Source: Phascolarctobacterium sp. (GTDB lineage: Bacteria > Bacillota > Negativicutes > Acidaminococcales > Acidaminococcaceae). Taken from it: 64,000 nucleotides of DNA. Position numbers and translations under genes: made by a program. Shown in pieces: positions 23,931-31,916 of the stretch. The DNA lies in assembly GCA_017623055.1 (NCBI GenBank), contig JAGAPX010000018.1, forward strand, positions 79,281 to 143,280. The letters are read 5' to 3'. A model generated the notes under the pieces. The model made no database searches. It was not told where the DNA came from and was given only the letters and a program-made list of their open reading frames with translations. Position 1 is the first letter of the stretch, and every line of letters begins with the position of its first letter.

Positions 23931-25337
23931 TTACATATTAAAGATTTTGCCAGGATTCAGAATCAAGTTCGGATCCCAAGCAAGTTTAATCTTCTTCATC
24001 AAATCAAGTTCAGCAGCAGGGGTGAACTCTTCCATATAGCCAAGCTTTTTAGCGCCGATGCCGTGTTCGCCAGCCATGCGTCCGCCCAGCTCGTAAACGT
24101 AAGCATAAACTTCTTTGTGGAAGTCGTAAACGTGTTTTTCCCAATCTTCGTCGCTAAGCTCGCCTTTGCACAGTACAACGTGGAGGTTGCCGTCGCCAAC
24201 GTGAGCATTAATTTTTGCAGGAACGGGGAACGGATATTTTTTGTCGATTTCCATAATCTTCTTAATGGTATCAGCAATTTTATCTACGGGAACAACGATA
24301 TCGTCAGTCAAGGAAACAAGACTGATAAGGCGTACGGATTCTTGACAATTACGACGCATGCTCCAGATGCGGTCGTCTGCTTCCAAAACGTCTACTGCGC
24401 CAGCTTCTTCGCACAAATCGTTGAGCTGTTCCATTTTCAAATCCAGCTCATCTTCGTTATAGGTTTCTACGGTAATGATTACATAAATACCATCTTCGTA
24501 GTGAGGAGCTGCCTTGAAATCCAAGTAATCTGCGGTGCTACGCACGTAGGAATTATCCATATATTCGATACTGGTAGGATTCACGCCAGCTTTGATAAGC
24601 TTGGGAACAACGTCGATTGCGTTTTGAGGTTCATCGAACACAGCAAGCATATCAAATTTATAAGGAGCCATGGGCAAAAGCTTTAAGGTCGCTTTGGTAA
24701 TAATGCCCAAAGTACCTTCGCTACCCATTACCAATTGTTCCATGCAGTAGCCAGTGGAGCATTTTTTCAGACGCGCACCAACTTCTACGATTTCGCCGGT
24801 CGGAGTAACCATTTCCAGACAATAAACTTGGTTACGGGTTACACCATAGCGTACAGCTTTGTTACCACCTGCGTTGGTCGCAAGATTACCGCCGATTTGG
24901 CAGCTTTCTGCACTACAGGGGTCACCAGCATAAAGGAAGCCTGCTTCGTTCGCCATTTTTTGGATATCGATGGTGCGCACGCCAGCTTCAACAATCATAT
25001 ACATAGCTTCGGTGTTCATTTCGATAATTTTGTTCATGCGCTCAGTCAGAAGCACGATACCACCGCAAACAGGGATTGCGCCATCAGCCAAGCTAGTACC
25101 GCCACCACGAACAGTTACGGGCACATTATATTTGTTGCACAGCTTCACAACTGCAGCAACCTCTTCTGCACTTGCGGGAAGCACTACGGCTTCCGGCATG
25201 TGGAATTTTTTCGGGTCAGTTTCTTCGTCAGTTTTATATTGGTCCAGTTTGTCAGCAGCAGTCCATACGTTTTCTGCGCCAAGGACAGCTTGCAGTTCTG
25301 CTAACATTTCTTCGCAAAACGGATTATAGGTTTTCAT
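23931..25337 (-). CDS. FAD-linked 2-hydroxyacid dehydrogenase, GlcD/DLD family (copy 2)
   Basis: A 468-residue paralogue of the following gene. Long stretches agree by eye, such as RLKKCSTGYC, MGSEGTLGIITKATLKLLPM and MANEAGFLYAGDPCSA. Differences cluster in the FAD loop (VRGGGTSLADGAIPV instead of TPRSAGTSVSCGAVP) and in the cap domain, so the two may differ in substrate. The ATG overlaps the stop of the EFR1 gene by four bases, and GAAAGGGGAAC lies upstream. Position in one operon suggests that the electrons go to, or come from, the flavodoxin/ferredoxin protein. Confidence 0.9.
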   Translation of the reverse strand: MKTYNPFCEEMLAELQAVLGAENVWTAADKLDQYKTDEETDPKKFHMPEAVVLPASAEEVAAVVKLCNKYNVPVTVRGGGTSLADGAIPVCGGIVLLTERMNKIIEMNTEAMYMIVEAGVRTIDIQKMANEAGFLYAGDPCSAESCQIGGNLATNAGGNKAVRYGVTRNQVYCLEMVTPTGEIVEVGARLKKCSTGYCMEQLVMGSEGTLGIITKATLKLLPMAPYKFDMLAVFDEPQNAIDVVPKLIKAGVNPTSIEYMDNSYVRSTADYLDFKAAPHYEDGIYVIITVETYNEDELDLKMEQLNDLCEEAGAVDVLEADDRIWSMRRNCQESVRLISLVSLTDDIVVPVDKIADTIKKIMEIDKKYPFPVPAKINAHVGDGNLHVVLCKGELSDEDWEKHVYDFHKEVYAYVYELGGRMAGEHGIGAKKLGYMEEFTPAAELDLMKKIKLAWDPNLILNPGKIFNM

Positions 25338-26107
25338 TTTTGTTCCCCTTTCATCATTTCTAAATTTATATTAGGATTCACATAACGTTTGCTATTATCC
25401 AAGGTCAGCTTGCCAGCGCTAATGGCACTTTGCGGACACCAATGGAAGCAGCCTAAACAGCTGGCACAATTATTACCAAAAGTAGGCTTGCCATCAACCA
25501 TTTTAATGTTTTCCATTTGGCACACATCAGCACAAATACCACAGCCTACACATTTGTTAGCGTCAACAGTCAGTTTTTCAAAGTTTAATCTATTTTTAAG
25601 GTACCACCAGCTTGCAGAAGTACCAAAAAGCTTCCACAGCATTGCTTCCTTTACGGAGCCAAGGTCTTCTTTAGCTTGAGCAATGTCTTGGGCAAATTTC
25701 GCGATGGTAGGCTCTGCTACCTTTAATTGCTCAATGCGTTTTTCCAAGGGAATACCAAAGAAATTATCCGGCATGATAACAGTTTGCGCGTAATTTAAGG
25801 CAACGCCTTTGGCACTTAAGGCTTCGCTCATTTGCTTCAAGGCACGTCCTTGATTTCCACCCATGGTAACAACACCAAAGCAGTAGTTAGGTTTAGCGTT
25901 AAGCTTTGCCAAAAACTGCGCCATCATCGGTGGCAGAGCGAAGCAATACACCGGGCTTACGATACCAACAATTTCATCTTCAACAGTATAAGGTTTACGC
26001 AGATAGCTACCAATGGTTTCTAATCTACACTCTTCTAATTTTTCAGCAATCTGCTGCGCAGCATAAAGGCTATTGCCACTGCCGCTCAAGTAAAATATAA
26101 CAGCCAT
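25334..26107 (-). CDS. EFR1-type flavodoxin/ferredoxin fusion
   Basis: A 257-residue soluble electron carrier. Residues 1-150 form a flavodoxin-like domain with the FMN phosphate loop YLSGSGNSLYAAQQIAE. Residues about 185-230 hold two 4Fe-4S motifs, CVGCGICADVC and CASCLGCFHWC, the second compact. This is the EFRO/EFR1 family layout. It is the first gene of an operon with two FAD dehydrogenases and a Usp protein. AGGAGG lies upstream of the ATG. Confidence 0.88.
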   Translation of the reverse strand: MAVIFYLSGSGNSLYAAQQIAEKLEECRLETIGSYLRKPYTVEDEIVGIVSPVYCFALPPMMAQFLAKLNAKPNYCFGVVTMGGNQGRALKQMSEALSAKGVALNYAQTVIMPDNFFGIPLEKRIEQLKVAEPTIAKFAQDIAQAKEDLGSVKEAMLWKLFGTSASWWYLKNRLNFEKLTVDANKCVGCGICADVCQMENIKMVDGKPTFGNNCASCLGCFHWCPQSAISAGKLTLDNSKRYVNPNINLEMMKGEQK

Positions 26108-26220
26108 GTTGCCTCCTAAAAGTTCTTCCTAAAAATATTTACAGTATAGAACTTATTATATCGTAAAAAATGTTGGGGAGCAAGAAAGGAAGCAACGCTT
26201 AAGGTTAAACGAAGACATAA

Positions 26221-26252
26221 GAAAAAGGCGTTCCGTAAGGAACGCCTTTAAA
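26221..26252 (-). terminator. Terminator of the FadL-like gene
   Basis: GGCGTTCC/GGAACGCC with a GTAA loop followed by TTTTTC on the minus strand. Confidence 0.88.
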
Positions 26253-26259
26253 AGCGAGA

Positions 26260-27537
26260 TTAGAAGTTGTATTGGTAGGAGATGGATACCAATTTGGTGT
26301 AGGAGTCATACATTTTAGCATGATCATAGAACATAGAGGGATCTTTGCCACCATCACCTTCAATGGACAAATCGCCAACTTTCATATAACCGATAGTCAA
26401 AGCAACAGTTTGTCTTTCATCATGATATTGACCACCAATGGTAAAGGTAGTTCTAGTACCGGTGGGAACCATAAAGTCTGCGCCAATAGAATCAGGATCA
26501 TTAATATCATGGTCGGGAATGCCAGATTCGTCATAAGCAATACCACCGAGCAAGGAGTATTTATCACTCAATTTATGTTCTACGCCAATTGCATAACGCC
26601 AGCCATCTTTCCAGTTTTTCGGATCCGGATGCTCAGCACCACCAGGATTAAAGGTCATATCCAAAGCATCAAAACGACTCCAACGAGTCCAAGTACCATT
26701 CAATTCAACACGAGTTTTATCATTGAATTTATGACCATAACCAATCATTACGCTTTCCGGCAAAGTTACGCAGCCATACGCGTCAGTGGCGCCACCAGTC
26801 ATAATCGCAGAACCTCTAACATTTGCTTCCATAGAATGATTTACAGCACTACGATAAACGATACCCATTTCGTTTTTCTCGTCAAAAGCATAGTTAGCAG
26901 CAGCATTCCAGCCCAAAGCATAGCTTTCGCCTTCAATTTGCATACTGCCAGACATCGGAGCTACGAAAGGCATAGTTTTATCAACTTGCAACCATGCATA
27001 GTTAACTTCTGCACCTAAGGAAGCAGACCATTTGCTATCAAGCTTTTTCGCATAGTTAAGACCAACACTCATACCATTTACTTTAGAACTGGTATTGTTA
27101 AAACCAGGCATAGAGCCTTGTTTAAATTGGCAGGAATTACCAAAGCGAGCGTAGGAACCAAAGCCCAACCATTCTTTGTCATTGATTTGTTTTACATAGT
27201 ACATACCAGGAGCCCACGCGGGATGCACTCTGTTATGACCAGCACCACCCTTGCTAGAATCAATAGGATACAAATTGCCACCCACATCTTTGTAACATTG
27301 ATATTTACCGTGCGGGCTGATGTAGGTTGCAGAAATTTTAGCAACTTCGCCTTTAATTTTGGTCAAGGAAGCAGGGTTGTAAGCCATGTTAGCTGCATCA
27401 TTTTCAGCAAACATACGAGCACCGCCCATTGCGAAGCCTTCTGCGGACCATTCGTTGACGGAGAAGCCTTCTGCACCTACAGCGTTAGGAGCCAAAAGTA
27501 CAGCTGCTGCGCTCAAAGCCAATAAATGTTTTTTCAT
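26260..27537 (-). CDS. Outer-membrane transport protein, OmpP1/FadL/TodX family
   Basis: A 425-residue beta-barrel that in known members lets hydrophobic compounds cross the outer membrane. The signal peptide is residues 1-22 (MKKHLLALSAAAVLLAPNAVGA). The mature start GFSVNEWSAEGFAMGGARMF and MAYNPASLTKI are the FadL N-terminal region. Alternating strands follow, and the chain ends SISYQYNF with the terminal aromatic residue typical of barrels assembled by BamA. AGAGGTG lies upstream. It shows that the host has an outer membrane. Confidence 0.93.
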   Translation of the reverse strand: MKKHLLALSAAAVLLAPNAVGAEGFSVNEWSAEGFAMGGARMFAENDAANMAYNPASLTKIKGEVAKISATYISPHGKYQCYKDVGGNLYPIDSSKGGAGHNRVHPAWAPGMYYVKQINDKEWLGFGSYARFGNSCQFKQGSMPGFNNTSSKVNGMSVGLNYAKKLDSKWSASLGAEVNYAWLQVDKTMPFVAPMSGSMQIEGESYALGWNAAANYAFDEKNEMGIVYRSAVNHSMEANVRGSAIMTGGATDAYGCVTLPESVMIGYGHKFNDKTRVELNGTWTRWSRFDALDMTFNPGGAEHPDPKNWKDGWRYAIGVEHKLSDKYSLLGGIAYDESGIPDHDINDPDSIGADFMVPTGTRTTFTIGGQYHDERQTVALTIGYMKVGDLSIEGDGGKDPSMFYDHAKMYDSYTKLVSISYQYNF

Positions 27538-27656
27538 ATTACACCTCTCAAAAAATTTCTCTCTTTAAAATAAACAAAACTAGACGTTAGCATTGTAACA
27601 AATTTTTCGCATTTAATATACAAATTTTGTTAATTGAAAAATTAAACAGAGCAATT

Positions 27657-27680
27657 AAAAAGCGGCTCTTAGAGCCGCTT
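27657..27680 (-). terminator. Terminator of the yabE-rnmV-ksgA operon
   Basis: AAGCGGCTC/GAGCCGCTT with a TTA loop then TTTTTAA on the minus strand, just after ksgA. Confidence 0.88.
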
Positions 27681-27685
27681 AAGTA

Positions 27686-28537
27686 CTATTTTATTTGGTT
27701 ATAAGTATTGGTCAACGCTGCAAAATCTTCCAAAGTTAAGGTTTCGCCACGGCGTTTACCGTCAATGCCGGCAAGCTCGCACCATTTTGCAACTTGCTCG
27801 CCTTTAATGCCCATATTCTTCAGCGCGTTGTTCAGCATTTTTCTTCGCAGGGAAAAAGCTGCTTTAACAACTCTAAAGAAGAGCGCTTCGTCGCACACTT
27901 CAACAGGCGGTTTCTCGCGACGTTTGCAAACGATTACCGCGCTATCCACTGCAGGAGCAGGGATGAAGCTAGTGGGCGGTACGATAAAGGCAATTTCTGG
28001 TTCGGTGTAGTATTGGATGGCAACGGAAAGAGCGCCATAATCACGACCACCGGGTTGCGCCGCCATACGTTCTGCCACTTCCTTTTGCACCATAACAACA
28101 AGGCGTTCCATAGGCAAGCGTTTTTCCAAAATGGCAAAGATGATGGGGGTAGTAATATAGTAGGGCAAGTTAGCGCAGCATTTGAAATTTTCTACGCCTA
28201 CTTCCTTCATTATATCTACTTTTAAAATGTCGCCACTTACAATGCGCACATTGTCGTAGCCTTCAAGGGTAGTATCCAGTACGGGCAAAAGGCGTTTGTC
28301 AAGTTCCACCGCTACTACCTGCGCACCACTTTCTGCCAAACCTTGGGTAAGGGTGCCAATGCCGGGGCCAACCTCTAAAACGGTGTCCTCCGGAGTAAGC
28401 TCCGCCGCTTCTACAATGCGACGAACAATATCTTCATCAATCAAAAAGTTTTGCCCCAATTTTTTATCCGCACGCAGTTTAAACTTGTGCAGGATGTGGT
28501 TCGTAACTTGGGGAGATGCAATTACGGGATGCTGCAT
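27686..28537 (-). CDS. rsmA: 16S rRNA dimethyladenosine transferase RsmA (KsgA)
   Basis: Methylates two adjacent adenines near the 3' end of 16S rRNA using SAM. The 283 residues show KKLGQNFLIDEDIVRRIVEA, the SAM site VLEVGPGIGTLTQGLAE, VELDKRL, and the catalytic NLPYYITTPIIF. The C-terminal domain has FSLRRKMLNNALKNMG. AGGAGAA precedes the ATG. It lies four bases after rnmV, the same order as B. subtilis. Confidence 0.97.
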   Translation of the reverse strand: MQHPVIASPQVTNHILHKFKLRADKKLGQNFLIDEDIVRRIVEAAELTPEDTVLEVGPGIGTLTQGLAESGAQVVAVELDKRLLPVLDTTLEGYDNVRIVSGDILKVDIMKEVGVENFKCCANLPYYITTPIIFAILEKRLPMERLVVMVQKEVAERMAAQPGGRDYGALSVAIQYYTEPEIAFIVPPTSFIPAPAVDSAVIVCKRREKPPVEVCDEALFFRVVKAAFSLRRKMLNNALKNMGIKGEQVAKWCELAGIDGKRRGETLTLEDFAALTNTYNQIK

Positions 28538-28541
28538 AAAT

Positions 28542-29078
28542 TTATTCTCCTATCTTCGCCAGTGCGGCTTCAAATTCAGCGCGGGTTACGCCGTAATGAT
28601 TTAAACGTTCCAAAAAGCGTTTTGCGTTTCCGTAGCCAATGCCCAGCTCCGCACCGAGGGCGTCGCGTCTAACGGAAGCTGCTTCGCTACCGTTCAAATC
28701 ATTGGCAAACATATCTTGCATGGTAAATTCTTGTTGGGGCTTGTATTCGTGGTGGCGCACCTTCGCCAATGCAGCAAGGATTGCCTCAGGTTGAGCTTGC
28801 TCTACCCCAACGTCGTTGTTGGCAGTTGCCTGCACCTTGGGGATGAAAGCTTGCCCTGCGTTGGGAAAGCGTTCCGTCAAAAATTTGCGGATGCGCTCGC
28901 CTGCACCATCCGGGTCAGTCAGGATGATGATGCCACGTTTTTCATAAGCAGCAGCAATTTGGCGCAAGGTATGCTTGGCAAGAGTGAAGCCACCAGTTTC
29001 AATGGTGTCTGCTTCCAACGCCTTTTTGATGGCAACCGTATCCATTTTGCCTTCTACAACAAGAACTTCTTTCAGCAA
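28542..29078 (-). CDS. rnmV: Ribonuclease M5 (RnmV)
   Basis: Matures 5S rRNA precursors. The 178-residue protein starts with a Toprim domain: EVLVVEGKMDTVAIKKAL carries the catalytic glutamate, and IIILTDPDGAGERIRKFL the DxD metal site. The C-terminal part ends in a helical RNA-binding region GYGNAKRFLERLNHYGVTRA. It sits between yabE and ksgA as in B. subtilis. Confidence 0.95.
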   Translation of the reverse strand: MLKEVLVVEGKMDTVAIKKALEADTIETGGFTLAKHTLRQIAAAYEKRGIIILTDPDGAGERIRKFLTERFPNAGQAFIPKVQATANNDVGVEQAQPEAILAALAKVRHHEYKPQQEFTMQDMFANDLNGSEAASVRRDALGAELGIGYGNAKRFLERLNHYGVTRAEFEAALAKIGE

Positions 29079-29093
29079 AGTTTGTTCCTCACT

Positions 29094-29759
29094 TTATTTT
29101 TCGTCTAAGATATAAACTTCGATAGTACGTCTCCCCCAGTTCCAAGCAGCTTTACGGCTATCCATAGCAATGTCGATGATTTTGCCTTTGATGGCGCTAC
29201 CGGTATCGTTAGCTCTAACCTGACCAATGCCGGGAATATAAACTTGGGATTGCAGGGGAATAACTCTGGGGTCTACTGCAATAGTTTTGTACGGGACAGC
29301 AGGAGTGCCGTCATAAGCAATGCCTGTACCGCTAGCGTCTACAGGGTCATGGGTCCAGTAAGCAGTAGCCTGTACGGTCATTTTCTTTTTAACACGTTTG
29401 TAGCCATCTTCAGTTTTTACGCTGGGAGCAGTACCAACGCGCACAACTTGAGTAACAGGCTCAATCAAACAATTTTGGCTAATCTTTTTAACCTTTACGC
29501 TACCGTCAGCAGCAGTAACAGTTTTGTAGACAATGCGCTCTCTGCCAATCTTGCCTTCCACTTCTATAGTGTCAATGCCTTTGGCAACCTTGTCATCGTA
29601 AATGTATTCTACGGTCATAGGTACGTTTTGTTCAACGTAGGTAATCTCGTCGCTAATTACAGTAACCTTTTTGGCTTCGTCAAAGCCTACCAAGAAAGGA
29701 ACTGCCAGCATAATGCAAAGCAAGATGCCAAAGCAACGCTTCAAGCTTTTATTCAACAT
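29094..29759 (-). CDS. YabE-like secreted protein with G5 and 3D domains
   Basis: A 221-residue exported protein. An N-terminal hydrophobic segment (residues about 10-25) acts as a signal or anchor. A G5 domain occupies about 65-130, and the C-terminal 3D domain has MTVQATAYWTHDPVDASGTG, AVDPRVIPLQSQVYIPGIG, DTGSAIKGKIIDI. The three aspartates match the catalytic set of lytic transglycosylases of the Sps/Rpf-like YabE group, so a role in peptidoglycan turnover is likely. AGGAGG lies upstream of the ATG. Confidence 0.9.
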   Translation of the reverse strand: MLNKSLKRCFGILLCIMLAVPFLVGFDEAKKVTVISDEITYVEQNVPMTVEYIYDDKVAKGIDTIEVEGKIGRERIVYKTVTAADGSVKVKKISQNCLIEPVTQVVRVGTAPSVKTEDGYKRVKKKMTVQATAYWTHDPVDASGTGIAYDGTPAVPYKTIAVDPRVIPLQSQVYIPGIGQVRANDTGSAIKGKIIDIAMDSRKAAWNWGRRTIEVYILDEK

Positions 29760-29814
29760 AATAACCTCCTAATTTTAACCTAACAATTCTAACATAAACT
29801 TTACAAAAATGTCA

Positions 29815-29858
29815 AAAAAAGAGAAAAACCTGTCGCTCCGACAGGTTTTTCTCTTTTA
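29815..29858. terminator. Terminator after the GltD-like gene
   Basis: A 17-pair stem, AAGAGAAAAACCTGTCG with its complement, and A/T tracts on both sides, so it can act in both directions. Confidence 0.9.
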
Positions 29859-29861
29859 TAT

Positions 29862-30986
29862 TTATCTTCTTAAATACTCTGCGCATTTCATTGCCGCATT
29901 CCGCCCCTCAGTAAACGCCCACGCCACAACTCCACTACCACGACGAGCGTCGCCAGCTGCGAACACGCCTTCTTTGGTGGTGGTGAAGTATTCGCCACCG
30001 TCAGCAAGCATACCTGCCGGGGAACGTTTCACTCCACAAGCTTCGAAGATTTCATCTTCCGGACCGTTGAAGCCAAGAGCGAGAATCAGCACTTGAGCAC
30101 GCAAAACCTTTTCGCTACCAAGAACATTTACCGGTTCGGGGAGAGCGCCACTTCTAGCACTGCGCCATTCCACTTGAGCAACTTCTACAGCTTTCAGCTT
30201 GCCCTCTTCGTCACGGATAAGGCGCTTCAGCATGGTTCCGTATTTCATGGTGAAGTCCCCTTGCACAATATTACACAAATCGTCCCTCACGCTATTGGCA
30301 GTAGCTTCGCACTCCTGCATTTCCAACTGATGAATGGTGCTTGCCCCTTGAGCAAGAGCAATGGCTGCACAATCCACTCCGGTATCGCCGCCACCAACAA
30401 TTACCACGTCTTTGCCTTTAACGTTCATTAAATCCGTTCCATTGAGCAAATCCTTGGTAACTTCTGCCAAAAAATCTTTAGCCTGGAAGATTTGTTTGTT
30501 ATCAACTTGTACCCCCGGCAAAACCTTGGGCTTCCTACTGCCGACGCACAAAACTACTGCAGCGAAGTCTTCCTGCAGTTTGGAGAAATCTTCGGGACTA
30601 TTCAGTTCCCAGTTAAATTCGAACTTTACCCCTTGCGCTTTAAGGTCGGTAATCTTTTCCATAAGCAAATCTTTTGGCAGCTTAATGTTGGGAACACCAT
30701 ACATTAAAAGACCACCAGGTCTATCATCCCGCTCGAAGACAGTCACGTCGTAGCCCAGTCTACGCAGTTGGTCAGCACAGCCCAAGCCAGCAGGACCACT
30801 ACCCACAACGGCAACCTTCAAAGGCTCCAATGCCATCGGCGCTTTGCGAGGCAGGTCGCGGTGATAGAACGCTTCGTCACGAATATAATCTTCTAATTCA
30901 GTATCTTCTGCCCAAATGCGTAAACGCTGGGGCAAACCATTAAGCTTCAAAAAATCTTCTCTATTATAAACGGCCTTCTTCAACAT
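29862..30986 (-). CDS. GltD-like NAD(P)-dependent oxidoreductase lacking the Fe-S domain
   Basis: A 374-residue FAD/NAD(P)-binding protein of the glutamate synthase small subunit family. It has VAVVGSGPAGLGCADQLRRL for FAD, FERDDRPGGLLMYGVPNIKLP, VVIVGGGDTGVDCAAIALAQ for NAD(P), and VFAAGDARRGSGVVAWAFTEG near the end. Normal GltD is about 470-490 residues and starts with a cysteine-rich Fe-S domain. Here only about 50 residues without clustered cysteines precede the FAD site. No gltB is near, so it may serve another partner. A full start with AAAGGAGG indicates this is not a fragment of a recent truncation. Confidence 0.85.
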   Translation of the reverse strand: MLKKAVYNREDFLKLNGLPQRLRIWAEDTELEDYIRDEAFYHRDLPRKAPMALEPLKVAVVGSGPAGLGCADQLRRLGYDVTVFERDDRPGGLLMYGVPNIKLPKDLLMEKITDLKAQGVKFEFNWELNSPEDFSKLQEDFAAVVLCVGSRKPKVLPGVQVDNKQIFQAKDFLAEVTKDLLNGTDLMNVKGKDVVIVGGGDTGVDCAAIALAQGASTIHQLEMQECEATANSVRDDLCNIVQGDFTMKYGTMLKRLIRDEEGKLKAVEVAQVEWRSARSGALPEPVNVLGSEKVLRAQVLILALGFNGPEDEIFEACGVKRSPAGMLADGGEYFTTTKEGVFAAGDARRGSGVVAWAFTEGRNAAMKCAEYLRR

Positions 30987-31058
30987 AATATCAAGCCTCC
31001 TTTATATCCTACTTCCATTATAAACTATCGTGACAATTTAAGTTGTAAACACTTTTTG

Positions 31059-31071
31059 AAATCCGAACATT
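31059..31071 (+). promoter_or_regulatory. PurBox (PurR operator) upstream of purC
   Basis: AAATCCGAACATT matches every position of the B. subtilis PurBox AWWWCCGAACWWT. It lies about 75-85 bases before the predicted purC start, close to the position of PurBox1 in B. subtilis. I do not see a convincing second inverted box. A purR gene is at 51034-51846. Confidence 0.75.
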
Positions 31072-31108
31072 CTCGGAAAAATTCAGAAAAATATCTATAA
31101 AAAAATTG

Positions 31109-31137
31109 TTGAGCATTAAAATGCTTTGTGGTAATAT
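31109..31137 (+). promoter_or_regulatory. Predicted purC promoter
   Basis: TTGAGC (31109-31114) and TAATAT (31132-31137) are separated by 17 bases; start near 31144. Confidence 0.6.
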
Positions 31138-31181
31138 TTTTATGGAGCAATTTTATATAACACGAAAGGATGTTATCTATT

Positions 31182-31865
31182 ATGCAAAAAATTTATTCCG
31201 GTAAAACCAAAGACGTTTACCAATTGGAAAATGGTAACGTACTGTTGAAATTTAAAGATGACTGCACCGGCAAAGACGGCGTTTTTGATCCGGGCGAAAA
31301 CACTGTAGGCCTCACCATCGAAGGCATTGGCAGAGCAAACTTGGAAACTTCCATCCTCTTCTTTGAAATTCTCAAAGAAGCTGGCGTTAAAACTCACTAT
31401 GTAAGTGCTAACGTTGAAGAAGCTACCATGGAAGTTCTTCCTGCAAAAGTTTTCGGCAAAGGCTTGGAAGTTATCTGCCGCTTGAAAGCAACCGGCAGCT
31501 TCATCCGTCGTTATGGTGATTACATTGCTGACGGCACCGAACTGCCCGGCGGTTATGTAGAAACCACCTTCAAAAACGATGAAAAAGGTGACCCCCTGGT
31601 AACCTGCGAAGGTTTGGAAGCACTTGGCATTATGACCCGCGAAATGTTCGAAAGCATGAAAGCTCAAACCTTGAAAATTACCCACATCGTTGCTGACGAA
31701 TTGGCTAAAAAAGGTCTTGACCTTTATGACATTAAATTTGAATTTGGTTACAACAATGACGAAGTAATCCTCATTGACGAAATCGCAAGCGGCAACATGC
31801 GCGTTTACAAAGACGGCAAAATTGTTGACCCCATGGATTTGACCAAAATGATTCTTGGCAAATAA
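31182..31865 (+). CDS. purC: SAICAR synthetase PurC
   Basis: Joins aspartate to CAIR with ATP in purine synthesis. The 227-residue protein starts [18 protein letters not shown] and carries [27 protein letters not shown] and the signature [20 protein letters not shown]. The ATG at 31182 matches the family start, four codons after an earlier ATG at 31170 that overlaps the AAAGGA ribosome site. It is a single-gene unit, apart from any other pur gene, with its own PurBox and promoter. Confidence 0.96.
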   Translation: MQKIYSGKTKDVYQLENGNVLLKFKDDCTGKDGVFDPGENTVGLTIEGIGRANLETSILFFEILKEAGVKTHYVSANVEEATMEVLPAKVFGKGLEVICRLKATGSFIRRYGDYIADGTELPGGYVETTFKNDEKGDPLVTCEGLEALGIMTREMFESMKAQTLKITHIVADELAKKGLDLYDIKFEFGYNNDEVILIDEIASGNMRVYKDGKIVDPMDLTKMILGK

Positions 31866-31878
31866 GAAGCAAAAAATT

Positions 31879-31915
31879 AGAGCGTTAATCTGCGAAGATT
31901 AACGCTCTTTTTGTT
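31879..31915. terminator. Terminator between purC and the flippase gene
   Basis: AGAGCGTTAATC/GATTAACGCTCT then TTTTTGTTTTT. The convergent flippase gene ends at 31917, so it may serve both. Confidence 0.9.
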
Positions 31916-31916
31916 T

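Noticed and set aside
29862..30986. Full glutamate synthase small subunit
   Set aside because: The Fe-S domain is missing and no gltB is near, so I did not name it gltD.
31071..31083. Second inverted PurBox before purC
   Set aside because: TCTCGGAAAAATT has too many mismatches to the consensus to be called.
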